64,000 nt of DNA from Prochlorococcus marinus bv. HNLC1 (GTDB lineage: Bacteria > Cyanobacteriota > Cyanobacteriia > PCC-6307 > Cyanobiaceae), in contig GL947594.1 in the NCBI GenBank assembly GCA_000218705.1, positions 895,848 to 959,847 of the forward strand, written 5' to 3'. Positions 1 through 10,382 of this stretch are shown piece by piece (within the stretch, counting starts at the first letter, position 1; every line of letters begins with the position of its first letter). Position numbers and translations under genes: made by a program. Below the pieces are notes generated by a model. That model did no database searches. It was not told the DNA's origin and saw nothing but the letters and a program-made list of their open reading frames with translations.

Positions 1-746
1 TGTTTAATAATTTGCTCATTACCAAAGGCGAAACCTACTCTTAATCCTGCTAAACCTGCAGTTTTAGAAAGTGAGTGAATAATAACTATATTTTTTGTTT
101 TTTTAAAGTCAATTATTGGAAGTAGACTATCTCCATAGAATTTTTCATATAATTCATCGATCACAATTAGAGATTTCTTATTTTTATTCGCGATCTCCAT
201 AATCTTTTCAGCACTTATTACTGATCCTGTTGGGTTGTTTGGATTACAGATGAAGATCAACTTTGGTTTATATTTTTGAATGCTTTCGAAAAAATTTTCT
301 AAAGGAAATTTGAAATTATTGCCAATGTATGAACAACATTTTATTATCATTCCATGCATTTCCGCACATGGAAAATAGTATCCAAATGTTGGATTAGTAG
401 TTAAAAATACTTTATTTTTTTCGCCAAAAGCTTTACATATTGCATTTATAGCCGCATCAGCACCATTAAAGATACCAATTTCATCAATATCAAAATTTCT
501 ATTTTTAAGATATTCAAGACAAACTTTATTTTTTAATAAATCATATTCTGGATAGATAGAAATTTCATTTATTTTTATATTTTTGATTGCGTTATAAACT
601 TTTTGACTTGGTCCAATAGTATTTTCATTAAAATCTAATCTTAGTAAGTTTCTTCTATTCTCCAATGGAGCAGAATAAGATTTTAGATTTTTTATGTATT
701 CATTTGGTTCAGGAATTGAGTTATTAAATTGATTTGATTTTGACAT
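1..746 (-). CDS. hisC: Histidinol-phosphate aminotransferase-like protein (3' end outside window)
   Basis: This is a fold-type I PLP aminotransferase of the HisC family. HisC converts imidazole acetol phosphate and glutamate to histidinol phosphate in histidine synthesis. The visible N-terminal part has LDFNENTIGPS, the substrate-side CNPNNPTGS loop, the IDELY aspartate region, and HSLSKTAGLAGLRVG, whose lysine should bind PLP. The reading frame is open to the window edge, so the C-terminal third is missing. Its ATG shares one base with the argS stop (TAATG), suggesting translational coupling. HisC relatives overlap in sequence with other aminotransferases, including the CobC protein encoded elsewhere in this window, so the exact substrate is inferred. 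Confidence 0.75.
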   Translation of the reverse strand, partial: MSKSNQFNNSIPEPNEYIKNLKSYSAPLENRRNLLRLDFNENTIGPSQKVYNAIKNIKINEISIYPEYDLLKNKVCLEYLKNRNFDIDEIGIFNGADAAINAICKAFGEKNKVFLTTNPTFGYYFPCAEMHGMIIKCCSYIGNNFKFPLENFFESIQKYKPKLIFICNPNNPTGSVISAEKIMEIANKNKKSLIVIDELYEKFYGDSLLPIIDFKKTKNIVIIHSLSKTAGLAGLRVGFAFGNEQIIK

Positions 747-2560
747 TACATCTTTTCTAAAGTTTCTATTCCAAGAAGATTAAGACTTAATCTTAAAGTC
801 TTTTCAGTAAGAGAACAAAGAGCTAATCTTGAATTTTTAGTTTGTTTATCTGATTTAAGAATGGGTAATTGATCATAAAATCTATTAAATGTTTGACATA
901 GTTCAAATAAATAATTACATAGTCTATTTGGCATTAAATCATTCTCAATAGATATTATGGTCTCATCATATTTTAATAATTTTTTGAGAAGTTTCCATTC
1001 ATACAAGTTCTCAAAAGTAATATAGTCAGTATTAAAATTATCCTCTTTAAGATCATTTTTTCTATTTATTCCGGCAATTCTTACAAGTGTGTATAGAAGA
1101 TAAGGAGCTGTATTACCATTTAGTGCAAGCATTTTGTCAAAGCTAAATTGATAATTTGTTATTCTATTTTGGCTTAGATCTGCATATTTGACTGCTCCAA
1201 TCCCTATAACCTCAGATGTTTTGTCGATAAAGTTATTATCTTCATTTCTTTTCTCAGAACTTATTCTTACCAATAAGTCTTCTTTCGCTCTGTTTATCGA
1301 CTCTGTTAACAAATCTTTTAAACGAATAGTTTTTCCTTCTCTAGTTTTAAGTTTTTTACCATCATTACCCTGTACTAATCCAAATGGGACATGTATTGCC
1401 TCACAATTCTCTGGAATCCATTTAGCTTTATTAGCTACCTGGAAAACACCGTAAAAATGATTAGATTGACCTTGATCTGTCACATATATGATTTTTTTTG
1501 CTCCGTCCCCTATATCTTTTTCGCTAAATCTATATTTTATTGCAGCTAAATCCGTAGTTGCATAATTATAGCCACCATCTTTTTTTTGAATAATTAGAGG
1601 AAGAGATCCTCCTTCTTTATTTGTTAGCCCCTCTAAAAAAACGCATTGAGCTCCATCATCTTCCACTGCGATATTTTTTAATTTAAGTTCTTCAACAATT
1701 GATTTAAGAAAAGGATTATAAAAGGATTCTCCTCGCTCCTCTATCTTTATGTTTAAGACTTTATATATTAAATCAAATTCTTTTCTGGATTGATTGCATA
1801 ATAATTTCCATGCAGCTATTGAATCCTTGTTACCACTTTGTAATTTAATAACTTCCTCTCTTGCTTTTCTCTGAAACTCAGGTTGATTATCAAACTTTAT
1901 TTTCGACTTTTTATAAAAAGATACGAGATCACCGATCTCGATTTCTGAAATATTATTTAAATTTTTTGGAAATTCATCTTTGAGATATGCAATGAGCATT
2001 CCAAATTGAGTCCCCCAATCTCCTACATGATTTATTCTCAAAACATCATAGCCTCTCAATTCATAAATTCTAGATATTGAATCTCCGATAATTGTTGATC
2101 TTAAGTGACCAACGTGCATTTCCTTTGCGATATTTGGACTAGAAAAGTCAACTATTATTTTTTTATTAATATCTTTATCATTTTCTGAATAGGCAAGCGG
2201 TATGCCTACTCTTTGACATTTTAAATTTTCTATTAGTTTTTCTACAAAAATATTTTTTTTAACTGAAATATTAATAAAACCTGGGCCAGCGACTTCTAAA
2301 CTTTCAACTATATCAATAATCTCTTTATTCTTTTTAACTAACTTAATAATTTCTGATGCAATTATTTTTGGATTCTTTCCATAACACTTAGATAAAATTA
2401 AGCTAATGTTTGATTGATAGTCACCAAACTCCTCTTTTGAGGATGGTACGATTATGTTTTTTCTAAAATTATCAAATTCTGAGGATTTGTTATTCTCCTC
2501 AAGACTTTCCTTTAAAGAAGAAGTGAAATATCTTTTTAATATATTATAAGTTTTGAGCAT
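746..2560 (-). CDS. argS: Arginyl-tRNA synthetase
   Basis: ArgS is a cytoplasmic class I aminoacyl-tRNA synthetase that charges tRNA-Arg. At 604 residues it has the expected length. The N-terminal ~110 residues form the Arg-tRNA synthetase-specific additional domain. The HIGH signature appears as HVGH at residues 149-152, within [16 protein letters not shown]. The KMSKS equivalent is the relaxed [13 protein letters not shown] segment, typical of ArgS. The C-terminal DALR anticodon-binding domain ends in a helical segment. The gene is followed directly by hisC with a one-base overlap. Identification is secure. Confidence 0.96.
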   Translation of the reverse strand: MLKTYNILKRYFTSSLKESLEENNKSSEFDNFRKNIIVPSSKEEFGDYQSNISLILSKCYGKNPKIIASEIIKLVKKNKEIIDIVESLEVAGPGFINISVKKNIFVEKLIENLKCQRVGIPLAYSENDKDINKKIIVDFSSPNIAKEMHVGHLRSTIIGDSISRIYELRGYDVLRINHVGDWGTQFGMLIAYLKDEFPKNLNNISEIEIGDLVSFYKKSKIKFDNQPEFQRKAREEVIKLQSGNKDSIAAWKLLCNQSRKEFDLIYKVLNIKIEERGESFYNPFLKSIVEELKLKNIAVEDDGAQCVFLEGLTNKEGGSLPLIIQKKDGGYNYATTDLAAIKYRFSEKDIGDGAKKIIYVTDQGQSNHFYGVFQVANKAKWIPENCEAIHVPFGLVQGNDGKKLKTREGKTIRLKDLLTESINRAKEDLLVRISSEKRNEDNNFIDKTSEVIGIGAVKYADLSQNRITNYQFSFDKMLALNGNTAPYLLYTLVRIAGINRKNDLKEDNFNTDYITFENLYEWKLLKKLLKYDETIISIENDLMPNRLCNYLFELCQTFNRFYDQLPILKSDKQTKNSRLALCSLTEKTLRLSLNLLGIETLEKM

Positions 2561-2590
2561 AGAGTAATATTTGAAATTTAATCTATCAAT

Positions 2591-3463
2591 TTAATCAATA
2601 TAACGCATACTAAAGTCAATCCATTTACTTTTTGTTGTTGCAGAGCTTGTAGATATTAGGTCAATACCATCTATTAAATAATTTTCAATTTCGTCTGGAT
2701 TGATTCCAGATACTTCAATTATTAAATTTTTCCTTTCTTCTTTACAATCATTATTTAACCTAACTTCTCTTAATAAATTAATATTTTCTCTTAATATGCT
2801 TGGTTTGAGTTCATCTAGTAGAATACTATCAGCACCAGCTAATATAGCTTCTTTAGCCTGACCTATATTTTCTGCTTCTACTATTATATGTGTTGTAAAA
2901 GGGGTATTTAATCTTATCCTCTCAATTGCATTTTTTATATTTTTACTCCAAGCAATGTGATTTTCTTTGATCATTGCTGCATCGTATAGCCCCATTCTAT
3001 GATTTATCCCACCTCCACATTTAAAGGCATACTTTTCTAAGCTTCTTAGGCCTGGTGTAGTTTTTCTTGTATCAGCTAATTTGATTCCCGTGTTTCTAAG
3101 CTTTTCAACAATTTTATAAGTATGAGTTGAAACACCAGAAAGATGCATAGCAATATTTAGAGATATTCTCTCACTAGCTAATAAACTTCTTGATGGGCCA
3201 ATCAATTCTAGTAATATGTCATTTTTTTTAAATTTTTGACCATCTTTAATTAATGGATAAAAATTTATGTCCTTATCAATTTGATTAAAAATTATTTTTA
3301 AAAGTTCAATTCCACAAAAAATACCATCTTCTTTAGCTATCCAACAAGCTTTACCAATATTTTCTGTAATTGATGATTGTGTTAAGTCACCATTTCCAAT
3401 ATCTTCACAAATCCAATCACTTATTTTATTTCTTAATTGTGGTGAATTCCAGTCCAAAATCAA
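2591..3463 (-). CDS. nadC: Nicotinate-nucleotide pyrophosphorylase (quinolinate phosphoribosyltransferase)
   Basis: NadC converts quinolinate and PRPP to nicotinate mononucleotide in de novo NAD synthesis. The 290-residue protein has the family hallmarks DTRKTTPGLR, GGGINHRMGLYDA, IKENH and the C-terminal barrel segments with VEAEN and LLDELKP. The start used is a TTG codon; no ATG lies close upstream in frame. Between it and the downstream argS are only about 30 bases, so the two may be cotranscribed. The N-terminal SDWICEDIGNGDLT segment matches the usual start of the family, which supports the TTG start. Confidence 0.93.
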   Translation of the reverse strand: MILDWNSPQLRNKISDWICEDIGNGDLTQSSITENIGKACWIAKEDGIFCGIELLKIIFNQIDKDINFYPLIKDGQKFKKNDILLELIGPSRSLLASERISLNIAMHLSGVSTHTYKIVEKLRNTGIKLADTRKTTPGLRSLEKYAFKCGGGINHRMGLYDAAMIKENHIAWSKNIKNAIERIRLNTPFTTHIIVEAENIGQAKEAILAGADSILLDELKPSILRENINLLREVRLNNDCKEERKNLIIEVSGINPDEIENYLIDGIDLISTSSATTKSKWIDFSMRYID

Positions 3464-3530
3464 ATTATTTATTTCAAATACTATTTTAACTTTTAAAGGA
3501 GTCTTAATTCATTATTCTTTGGTTTTGGAT

Positions 3531-4913
3531 TCATTTACCAATACAAAACTTCGAAAAAATATTATCTAATAATTCTTCCGTTAATTCTTCTCCAGTTAAT
3601 TTAGCAAGATTTTTAATACTATCTCTTAGTTCAATTGCTAAAAAATCAAAAGGTAATTTTTTATCGATTATATTTGAGGTATCATTTAAGTTCTTTAGAG
3701 AATCTCTTAAGTTAGACATTTGTCTTTCGTTAAGTAATACCTCAATATCTTGGAATTCTTTGTTTCCACATTTATCTATTATTTTTTCAATTAACAAACC
3801 TTCACCCTGATTCTCTTTAATACTCATAAAAATTGTGTTGTCGGAATATTTTTTATTTCTTATATTTTTTATACTAATAAGATCTTTTTTATTACCTAAG
3901 ATCGATATCAGTTTATTAGCTGGAATTTTTTCTATTATTTCTTCATCATCTTGATTAAGGCCAGATTTAAGATCATAAATATAAATAATGTAGTCACATT
4001 CTTTGATCATCTCTAAACTTTTTTTAATACCAATTTTCTCAATATAATCCTCAGTATTTCGTATCCCTGCAGTATCTATGATTCGAATAGGAATATCTTT
4101 AATAATCAAATTAACTTCAATAATATCTCTCGTTGTTCCTGGGATTTCAGTAACAATTGCTTTGTCTTGTTTAGAAAGTAAATTCAATAAGGAACTTTTA
4201 CCAACATTTGTTTTGCCAATTAAAGCTATTGAAATTCCATTTTCTAAATAACGATTTCTCTCCGTAATTTCGATTAAGTAATTTATTTTTTCTTTAATTA
4301 TGTTTAAATCTTTTGAAAACTTGTCATAATCAAATTCTTGAAAATCTTCATCAAAATCGACTCTTGCTTCAATTTCAGCTAATTGATCAATAAGAGAATT
4401 TTTAATTAGGTTTATTTGATTATTTAATTCTCCTTGTATACCTTTAAAAGCAATCTCCGCAGCTCTAATATTATTTGCATTGATTAATTGATTAATTGAT
4501 TCAGCTTGCGTTAAATCAATCTTTCCATTTAAAAAAGCTCTTTGACTAAATTCTCCCGGATTAGCCAATCTGACATTAGATCTTTTTAAAAGAATATCTA
4601 ATATTCTATTAACTACGATGATTCCACCATGACAATGAATTTCGACAATATCTTCACCTGTAAAGCTATTGGGTGATCGCATTACTAGTACTAATATTTC
4701 ATCAACTAATTTTTCATTTTCAATATCTTTTGCATAACCATGAAATACTCTGTTTGATTCCCAAGCTTTTTTTGATTTCGTTTGAACAATTTTTCTACAT
4801 GAATTTATTGCATCTGGACCTGAAACTCTTATAACGGCAATTCCTCCTTTACCCAATGTAATTGCTGAAGCTATCGCTGCTATTGTGTCATCTAAAGGTA
4901 TTATTGTACTCAT
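3531..4913 (-). CDS. mnmE: tRNA modification GTPase MnmE (TrmE)
   Basis: MnmE works with MnmG to modify the wobble uridine of certain tRNAs. The 460-residue protein has the N-terminal tetrahydrofolate-binding domain (AVIRVSGP, then [12 protein letters not shown]), a helical domain, and an inserted G domain: G1 GKTNVGKS at residues 233-240, G2 GTTRD, G3 DTAG, G4 NKKDL. It ends in the diagnostic CIGK motif with the catalytic cysteine. It lies upstream of nadC on the same strand with a gap of about 70 bases. Confidence 0.96.
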   Translation of the reverse strand: MSTIIPLDDTIAAIASAITLGKGGIAVIRVSGPDAINSCRKIVQTKSKKAWESNRVFHGYAKDIENEKLVDEILVLVMRSPNSFTGEDIVEIHCHGGIIVVNRILDILLKRSNVRLANPGEFSQRAFLNGKIDLTQAESINQLINANNIRAAEIAFKGIQGELNNQINLIKNSLIDQLAEIEARVDFDEDFQEFDYDKFSKDLNIIKEKINYLIEITERNRYLENGISIALIGKTNVGKSSLLNLLSKQDKAIVTEIPGTTRDIIEVNLIIKDIPIRIIDTAGIRNTEDYIEKIGIKKSLEMIKECDYIIYIYDLKSGLNQDDEEIIEKIPANKLISILGNKKDLISIKNIRNKKYSDNTIFMSIKENQGEGLLIEKIIDKCGNKEFQDIEVLLNERQMSNLRDSLKNLNDTSNIIDKKLPFDFLAIELRDSIKNLAKLTGEELTEELLDNIFSKFCIGK

Positions 4914-4975
4914 TTCTCACTTTGTAAAAAATAATTATGTAGGATAAAAAAAATTTTGATTATAGAATTTTCAGA

Positions 4976-5416
4976 ATGAGTTTAATAAAAGAATTTTCTA
5001 GTAAAAAAATTCTATCATTAATTTGGCAGCAAGATGGTACCCCATATTTTAAAGCGAAAGGCACTGCTGCAGGAGTTTTTAGTGGATGTTTCCCATTCTT
5101 TGGTTTTCAAACATTATTGGGAATTTTCCTTGCAAGAATTATAAAAGGTAACTTAGCTTTAGCTGCAATTGGAACATGGGTAAGTAACCCTTTTACCTAT
5201 ATACCTTTATATTTTTTAAATTATAAAATAGGTTCTTTCCTTTTACAGGATGATGAAAATATAATAATTCAACCAAGTCTGATAAAAGAAGAATTTTGGC
5301 AACAAGGGTGGTTTGTAATTTCAAGATTAATACTTGGTTCTAGTGTTATTGGATTGCTTTTGGGTTTGATAAGTGGCACCTTAACTTACTATCTAGTAAA
5401 AATTATAAAAAAGTAA
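4976..5416 (+). CDS. DUF2062 family small membrane protein
   Basis: A 146-residue protein of the DUF2062 family; the molecular function is not known. The central part has the family pattern of glycine-rich hydrophobic segments: GTAAGVFSGCFPFFGFQTLLG, then WVSNPFTYIPLYFLNYKIG. A C-terminal hydrophobic helix (VIGLLLGLISGTLTYYLV) precedes a lysine-rich tail. Two or three membrane segments are likely. The gene stands alone on the plus strand, diverging from mnmE and converging on the rel gene. Confidence 0.75.
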   Translation: MSLIKEFSSKKILSLIWQQDGTPYFKAKGTAAGVFSGCFPFFGFQTLLGIFLARIIKGNLALAAIGTWVSNPFTYIPLYFLNYKIGSFLLQDDENIIIQPSLIKEEFWQQGWFVISRLILGSSVIGLLLGLISGTLTYYLVKIIKK

Positions 5417-5460
5417 ATCTTTAATAAATTTTCTAATTATTTAAATTTATATATTTTCTA

Positions 5461-7761
5461 CTATGTTAATTCGACTCTCGCAATTTCAATAACATCAGCC
5501 ATTGACTTTATTTGATCTGTTGTTTTATTTAATTGACTATAACTTTCAAGTTCCACGCATAAATTAATAATTGCTGGTTTATTAAATGCGGTCTTAACAC
5601 TCGCATCACTTACATTTATTCCTTTATCAGATAAACGCATCAAAATATCTTTTAATACTCCAACTCTATCTATAACTTCTATTCTCAATTGAATTGGAAA
5701 TTTATTGCTATTAATTTTATTAGTTTGATTCCATCCTACTGGTAATCTTCTTTCTATTGGAATTGGATTAACATTTTCGCAATCTCTTCTATGAATAGTA
5801 ATACCATGGTTGCCTAAAGATACTGCTCCCACAATTTCTTCTCCAGGGAGTGGGCTGCAACATTTACCAATACGATAATCTAAGCCTTCAATACCAGATA
5901 TTGGAGATTTATTTGCTACTTTTGAATAATTTTTTGTTATGTGATTTTGATCTTTTATATTTTGAGCTATTTCATTATCAGATTCATTCTTATTTTTGAT
6001 ATTTATTTCCTCTCTAAATCTGTTTAAGACTTGCTGAAGAGTAGTTCCTCCATATCCTAAAGATGCCAATAGGTCTTCAGTATTCTTTAAATTGCATCTT
6101 TGAGCAACTTTATTCATTTCTTCACTGTTCATGAGTGATTCAAACCCATTCTTTCCAATTTCTTTTTCTAATAAGTCTCTCCCTCGCTTGATAGTCTCTT
6201 CTCGATGACTTTTTTTGTACCATTGTCTTATACGATTTTTGGCAGTAGGTGTGACTGCAAAATTTAACCAATCTAGACTTGGATTAGAATTATTACTTGT
6301 AATTATTTCAACAAAATCACCATTTTTTAAAATTGTTGATATCGGTGATAATTTTTCATTTATTCTTATGCCATTGCAATGATTACCAACTTCAGAATGT
6401 ATTCTGTAAGCAAAATCGATAGCAGTAGAACCTTTCCTCAGGCTTACGACATCACCTTTTGGGGTAATTACAAAAACCTCTTCATCAAAAAGATCTGCTT
6501 TAATTGATGCTAAGTAATCATTATGATCTTTTTCGTTTCCCTCTTGTTGCCATTCTAATAGTTGTCTGAACCAATTAAATTTTTCAGCTTCCGCTAATGC
6601 AGGAGAACCGCCTTCTTTATACTTCCAATGAGCAGCAATACCAAATTCAGCGACTTGATGCATCTCAGTTGTTCTAATTTGGATCTCAACTGGTCTATAT
6701 CTACCAATAACAGATGTATGTAAAGATTGATATCCATTAGGTTTCGGAAGACCTATATAGTCTTTGAATCTGCCCGGTATAGGTTTAAAAGTATCATGAA
6801 CTACTGCTAATGCTCTATAACAGCAATCTGTATTTGACACAATTATTCTGAGTGCAGCGACATCATAAATTTCATTAAATTGTTTTTGCTGCCTCTCCAT
6901 TTTGCTCCAAATTCCATATAAATGTTTGGGCCTCCCACTAATCTCAAATTGATCTAATCCAGCAGCTTTTAGTTTATCTTTTATAAGAGTTAATGTATTA
7001 TTCAACCTTTGTTCTCTATCACTTCTTTTGATTGAAATTTGGTCTTTCAAACTTTCATATTTTTCTGGTTCAAGAAATTTAAAAGCTAGATCTTCTAATT
7101 CCCATTTAAATCTATTAATTCCTAATCTATTTGCTAAGGGAGCATAAATTTCTCTAGTTTCTCTAGCAATTCTTTTTTTTCTTTCTTCACTAAGCCATTC
7201 AATAGTTCTCATATTATGTAATCGATCAGCTAGTTTTACTAAAACTACTCTTATATCTCTAGACATTGCTAAAAACATTTTTCTAAGATTTTCAGCTTGA
7301 GCCTCTGTTCTATTTGTAAAGTGAATTCCGCCAAGCTTGGTCACACCTTCTACAAGTATTTTTACTTCTAACCCAAAATTATTTTCAATCTCAGTTAAAG
7401 GGATACAAGTATCCTCAACTACATCATGTAAAAGTCCTGCTGCGATTACTGATGGGCTAGCACCAATCTCTTTTAAAAGATCCGCTACTGCAACAGGATG
7501 AATAATATATGGTTCGCCGCTCGCTCTTAACTGTCCTTCATGAGCTTTAAATGCCAACTTAAATGCCTCAGCTATTAAAACTGAATTTTTAGTATCATTA
7601 TTATTTTTATTTTCTGAATTTATTAAGCTATCTCTAAGCCATTTAGGTAATTTTATTTGATATTTTGATTGATGACTTTCAAAACTTTTATTTTCAGGCA
7701 AAATAGTATTTGAAACAATTTGTTCCTTTTTTTTGTTTGAATTTGTCTTGGCTTCAAACAT
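5461..7761 (-). CDS. relA: Bifunctional (p)ppGpp synthetase/hydrolase (RelA/SpoT homolog)
   Basis: This is the stringent-response enzyme that makes and degrades (p)ppGpp. Domains in order: HD hydrolase with the intact HD pair in HDVVEDT near residue 112 and HNMRTIEW, which suggests active hydrolysis; the synthetase domain with GRPKHLYGIWSKM, YDVAALRII and GLPKPNGYQSLHTSV; a TGS domain from about residue 430 (VFVITPKGDVVSLRKGST); a conserved cysteine segment (GKCCSPLPG, HRRDC); and a C-terminal ACT domain. The 766-residue length is normal for a long Rel protein. It appears to be the only such gene in the window and is monocistronic. Confidence 0.95.
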   Translation of the reverse strand: MFEAKTNSNKKKEQIVSNTILPENKSFESHQSKYQIKLPKWLRDSLINSENKNNNDTKNSVLIAEAFKLAFKAHEGQLRASGEPYIIHPVAVADLLKEIGASPSVIAAGLLHDVVEDTCIPLTEIENNFGLEVKILVEGVTKLGGIHFTNRTEAQAENLRKMFLAMSRDIRVVLVKLADRLHNMRTIEWLSEERKKRIARETREIYAPLANRLGINRFKWELEDLAFKFLEPEKYESLKDQISIKRSDREQRLNNTLTLIKDKLKAAGLDQFEISGRPKHLYGIWSKMERQQKQFNEIYDVAALRIIVSNTDCCYRALAVVHDTFKPIPGRFKDYIGLPKPNGYQSLHTSVIGRYRPVEIQIRTTEMHQVAEFGIAAHWKYKEGGSPALAEAEKFNWFRQLLEWQQEGNEKDHNDYLASIKADLFDEEVFVITPKGDVVSLRKGSTAIDFAYRIHSEVGNHCNGIRINEKLSPISTILKNGDFVEIITSNNSNPSLDWLNFAVTPTAKNRIRQWYKKSHREETIKRGRDLLEKEIGKNGFESLMNSEEMNKVAQRCNLKNTEDLLASLGYGGTTLQQVLNRFREEINIKNKNESDNEIAQNIKDQNHITKNYSKVANKSPISGIEGLDYRIGKCCSPLPGEEIVGAVSLGNHGITIHRRDCENVNPIPIERRLPVGWNQTNKINSNKFPIQLRIEVIDRVGVLKDILMRLSDKGINVSDASVKTAFNKPAIINLCVELESYSQLNKTTDQIKSMADVIEIARVELT

Positions 7762-7816
7762 TTCTATTTCCTTTTAATTTATTTTATTTATTACTGGTTA
7801 AATTTGCTACAAAATT

Positions 7817-9415
7817 ATGAAAATAAATTTCAGCAAAATTTTAGAAATTAATAATTTAACTGTTACTTATAGTTCTAATCAAAGCCCAGTTTTGAAGAAT
7901 TTGCAGTTAGAAGTAAATAAAGGAGATCATCTCGCATTAATAGGACCTTCAGGTTGTGGTAAAACGACATTGGCAAAATCAATTGTTAATATGTTGCCTA
8001 AAAATTCAATTTGTACTGGAGAGATATTTGTGATGGGTGAAAATTGCAAAGTTATGACTAATGAACAATTACAAACTTTCAGAAGGAAAAATTTTGGTTA
8101 TATATATCAAGACTCAATTAAAAAATTAAATCCACTCATGACTGTGGAAGCTCATTTATATGAGCTCTTTAAGATACACAAACCTTATACTTCAGATTGT
8201 GAAATAAAAAAATCTGTACATGAAATTTTTTTCAAAGTTGGAATTGATATAAGAAGATTGAATTCATATCCTCATGAATTTAGTGGGGGCATGCGTCAAA
8301 GAGTATGCATAGCTTTGGCTTTAGCATTAAATCCTTCGATAATCATTGCAGACGAACCAACTACAAGTCTTGATTCATATACAAGTTATAAAATAATGGA
8401 TGAACTTTTAGATTTGTGTAAGAAATTTGATATCACTTTAATTTTGATTAGCCATGATATTCATCTTGCGGCAAAATGGTGTAAAAAAATAGCTATTTTT
8501 GATAAGGGTAGAATTAAAGAGTATGGAGAAATAAAAGAAATTCTTAATTCTCCAAAATCTGATATTGGTAAAAAATTAGTCGGCTCTGCTTTTTATAAAT
8601 TACAATCAAATACTTTATTCTCTAAAGAAAATCCGGTCATATTAGAAGTTGAAAATTTAAGATGTTGGTATAGATCAAATTACTCAATTTTTAGTCAAAA
8701 ATGGAATAAAGCTATTAATCAAGTCAGTTTTAAATTGTTTCGTAATGAAACTTTAGGTTTCGTAGGTATTTCAGGGAGCGGAAAAAGTACTTTAGGAAGA
8801 GCATTAGTTGGACTTTTAGATAAGCGAGGAGGAAATATAAAAATTAATATTGATAATGGAAATTTTAATAGAAATCTAAAAATTCAAAAAGCTAGGAATA
8901 TCCAAATGATCTTTCAAGATCCATTTTCAAGTCTAAACCCTAAGATGACTGTTCAAAGAATCTTAGAAGACATATTGTTTTTACATAATTCTTCTAGTAA
9001 GAAAATTATGAAAGATAAGCTTAAATCGACTTTAAATAAATTAAATTTACCTTCTGATAGTAACTTTCTTAATTCTTACCCTAATGAATTATCAGGTGGG
9101 CAACTACAAAGAGTAGCAATTGCTAGAGCACTTTTAATTAACCCTAAAATACTTATTTGTGATGAGAGTGTAACTATGCTTGATGCAACAGTAAAAATGG
9201 AAATTTTAAAATTATTAAGACAAATTCAGGAAGAAATGACTTTATCAATTATCTTTATTACACATGATTTAGGATTAGCAAAAAAATTTTGTGATAGGTT
9301 ATTGATAATCAATAAAGGTACAGTTGTGGAGGAAGGTGATTCCTTTCAAGTATTCAATAATCCTCAACATATTGTTACTAAAAATCTTATTAAAAGTAGT
9401 TTAAATATTAATTAA
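7817..9415 (+). CDS. ABC transporter ATP-binding protein, two fused nucleotide-binding domains (peptide/nickel type)
   Basis: The protein contains two complete ABC ATPase domains in one 532-residue chain, arranged like a fused DppD-DppF or OppD-OppF pair. Domain one has Walker A GPSGCGKTT near residue 42, signature FSGGMRQRV and Walker B IIADEPTTSLD. Domain two has Walker A GISGSGKST, signature LSGGQLQRV and Walker B ILICDESVTMLD, in which the usual proline after DE is replaced by serine. The family powers uptake of peptides, nickel or similar solutes. No permease or binding protein is nearby, so the substrate is unknown. The last eight bases overlap the convergent rluD. Confidence 0.9.
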   Translation: MKINFSKILEINNLTVTYSSNQSPVLKNLQLEVNKGDHLALIGPSGCGKTTLAKSIVNMLPKNSICTGEIFVMGENCKVMTNEQLQTFRRKNFGYIYQDSIKKLNPLMTVEAHLYELFKIHKPYTSDCEIKKSVHEIFFKVGIDIRRLNSYPHEFSGGMRQRVCIALALALNPSIIIADEPTTSLDSYTSYKIMDELLDLCKKFDITLILISHDIHLAAKWCKKIAIFDKGRIKEYGEIKEILNSPKSDIGKKLVGSAFYKLQSNTLFSKENPVILEVENLRCWYRSNYSIFSQKWNKAINQVSFKLFRNETLGFVGISGSGKSTLGRALVGLLDKRGGNIKINIDNGNFNRNLKIQKARNIQMIFQDPFSSLNPKMTVQRILEDILFLHNSSSKKIMKDKLKSTLNKLNLPSDSNFLNSYPNELSGGQLQRVAIARALLINPKILICDESVTMLDATVKMEILKLLRQIQEEMTLSIIFITHDLGLAKKFCDRLLIINKGTVVEEGDSFQVFNNPQHIVTKNLIKSSLNIN

Positions 9416-10382
9416 TTTTTTTGATCGTTTTTAGAAGTTTTTGAAATTCGTATGGCAAATCAGCTTCGAAAATCATTTCATTACCATTAATAGGATGTAT
9501 CAATCCTAGACGATTTGCGTGAAGAGCTTGTCCTGATAAATTACAAGGAAGTTTTTTACATCTACCATATAAAGGATCTCCAAGAATGGGATGTTTGATA
9601 TAAGAGCAGTGAACTCTAATTTGATGAGTTCTCCCAGTATCTAATTTGAAGCTCATTAATGAATAATTACCAATTTTTTCAATTAATTTCCAGTGAGTGC
9701 ATGCATATCTACCTAAATTTTCCTCAACAACAGCATATTTTTTTCTATCATTTGGATGCCTTCCAATATTTCCTAATATAGTACCTTCATTTTGTTTAGG
9801 TGCTCCATGAATAACCGCTAAATAATTTCTTGAAGCAATTTTATTCTTTATTTGTAGTTGAAGATTTACTAATGCTTCTTGACTTTTAGCTACAACAATA
9901 CAGCCTGAAGTATCTTTATCTAATCGATGAACGATACCAGGTCTTAACTTCCCATTTATACCAGGTAAATTTTTGCAATGAGCTAATAGTCCATTAACTA
10001 AAGTGCCAGATTTATGCCCAGGAGCAGGATGAACCGTTACTCCTGATGATTTATTAATAACTATAATATGTTTATCTTCAAATAAAATATCTAGGTCCAT
10101 TTTCTCTGGTTTTAGATAAGGTAATGGCTCAGGTGGTGTTAACCAAATTTGTACATTATCTCCTTGCTTTAAGGGTGTTTTAGCTTTTGCTGGTTTGTAA
10201 TTGATCAAAATTAATCCAGAATTTATAAAATTCTGAATACTTGTTCTACTCTGCTCTGGTCTTTGGCTTACAAGCCATCTATCAAGTCGCATAGGTAATT
10301 CAAACTTATATTTAATTTCTATTAGCTCTCCTTCTCCTTGACCAAATAACGAATTGTGTTCAGAATTCACTTGGTACCTCAA
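9408..10382 (-). CDS. rluD: Ribosomal large subunit pseudouridine synthase, RluD family
   Basis: This RluA/RluD-family enzyme isomerises uridines in 23S rRNA. The N-terminal part is an S4-like RNA-binding domain (MRLDRWLVSQRPEQSRTSIQ). The catalytic domain has the signature HRLDKDTSG, whose aspartate is the nucleophile, and a later TGRTHQIRVH motif. The start is uncertain: a TTG gives 324 residues, and a GTG four codons downstream is also possible. Either start overlaps the end of rbgA by several bases, so the two genes are probably translationally coupled. Confidence 0.9.
   Translation of the reverse strand: MRYQVNSEHNSLFGQGEGELIEIKYKFELPMRLDRWLVSQRPEQSRTSIQNFINSGLILINYKPAKAKTPLKQGDNVQIWLTPPEPLPYLKPEKMDLDILFEDKHIIVINKSSGVTVHPAPGHKSGTLVNGLLAHCKNLPGINGKLRPGIVHRLDKDTSGCIVVAKSQEALVNLQLQIKNKIASRNYLAVIHGAPKQNEGTILGNIGRHPNDRKKYAVVEENLGRYACTHWKLIEKIGNYSLMSFKLDTGRTHQIRVHCSYIKHPILGDPLYGRCKKLPCNLSGQALHANRLGLIHPINGNEMIFEADLPYEFQKLLKTIKKIN

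Noticed and set aside
1188..1454. Open frame antisense to argS
   Set aside because: Composition is that of a shadow of argS; no motif or ribosome site.
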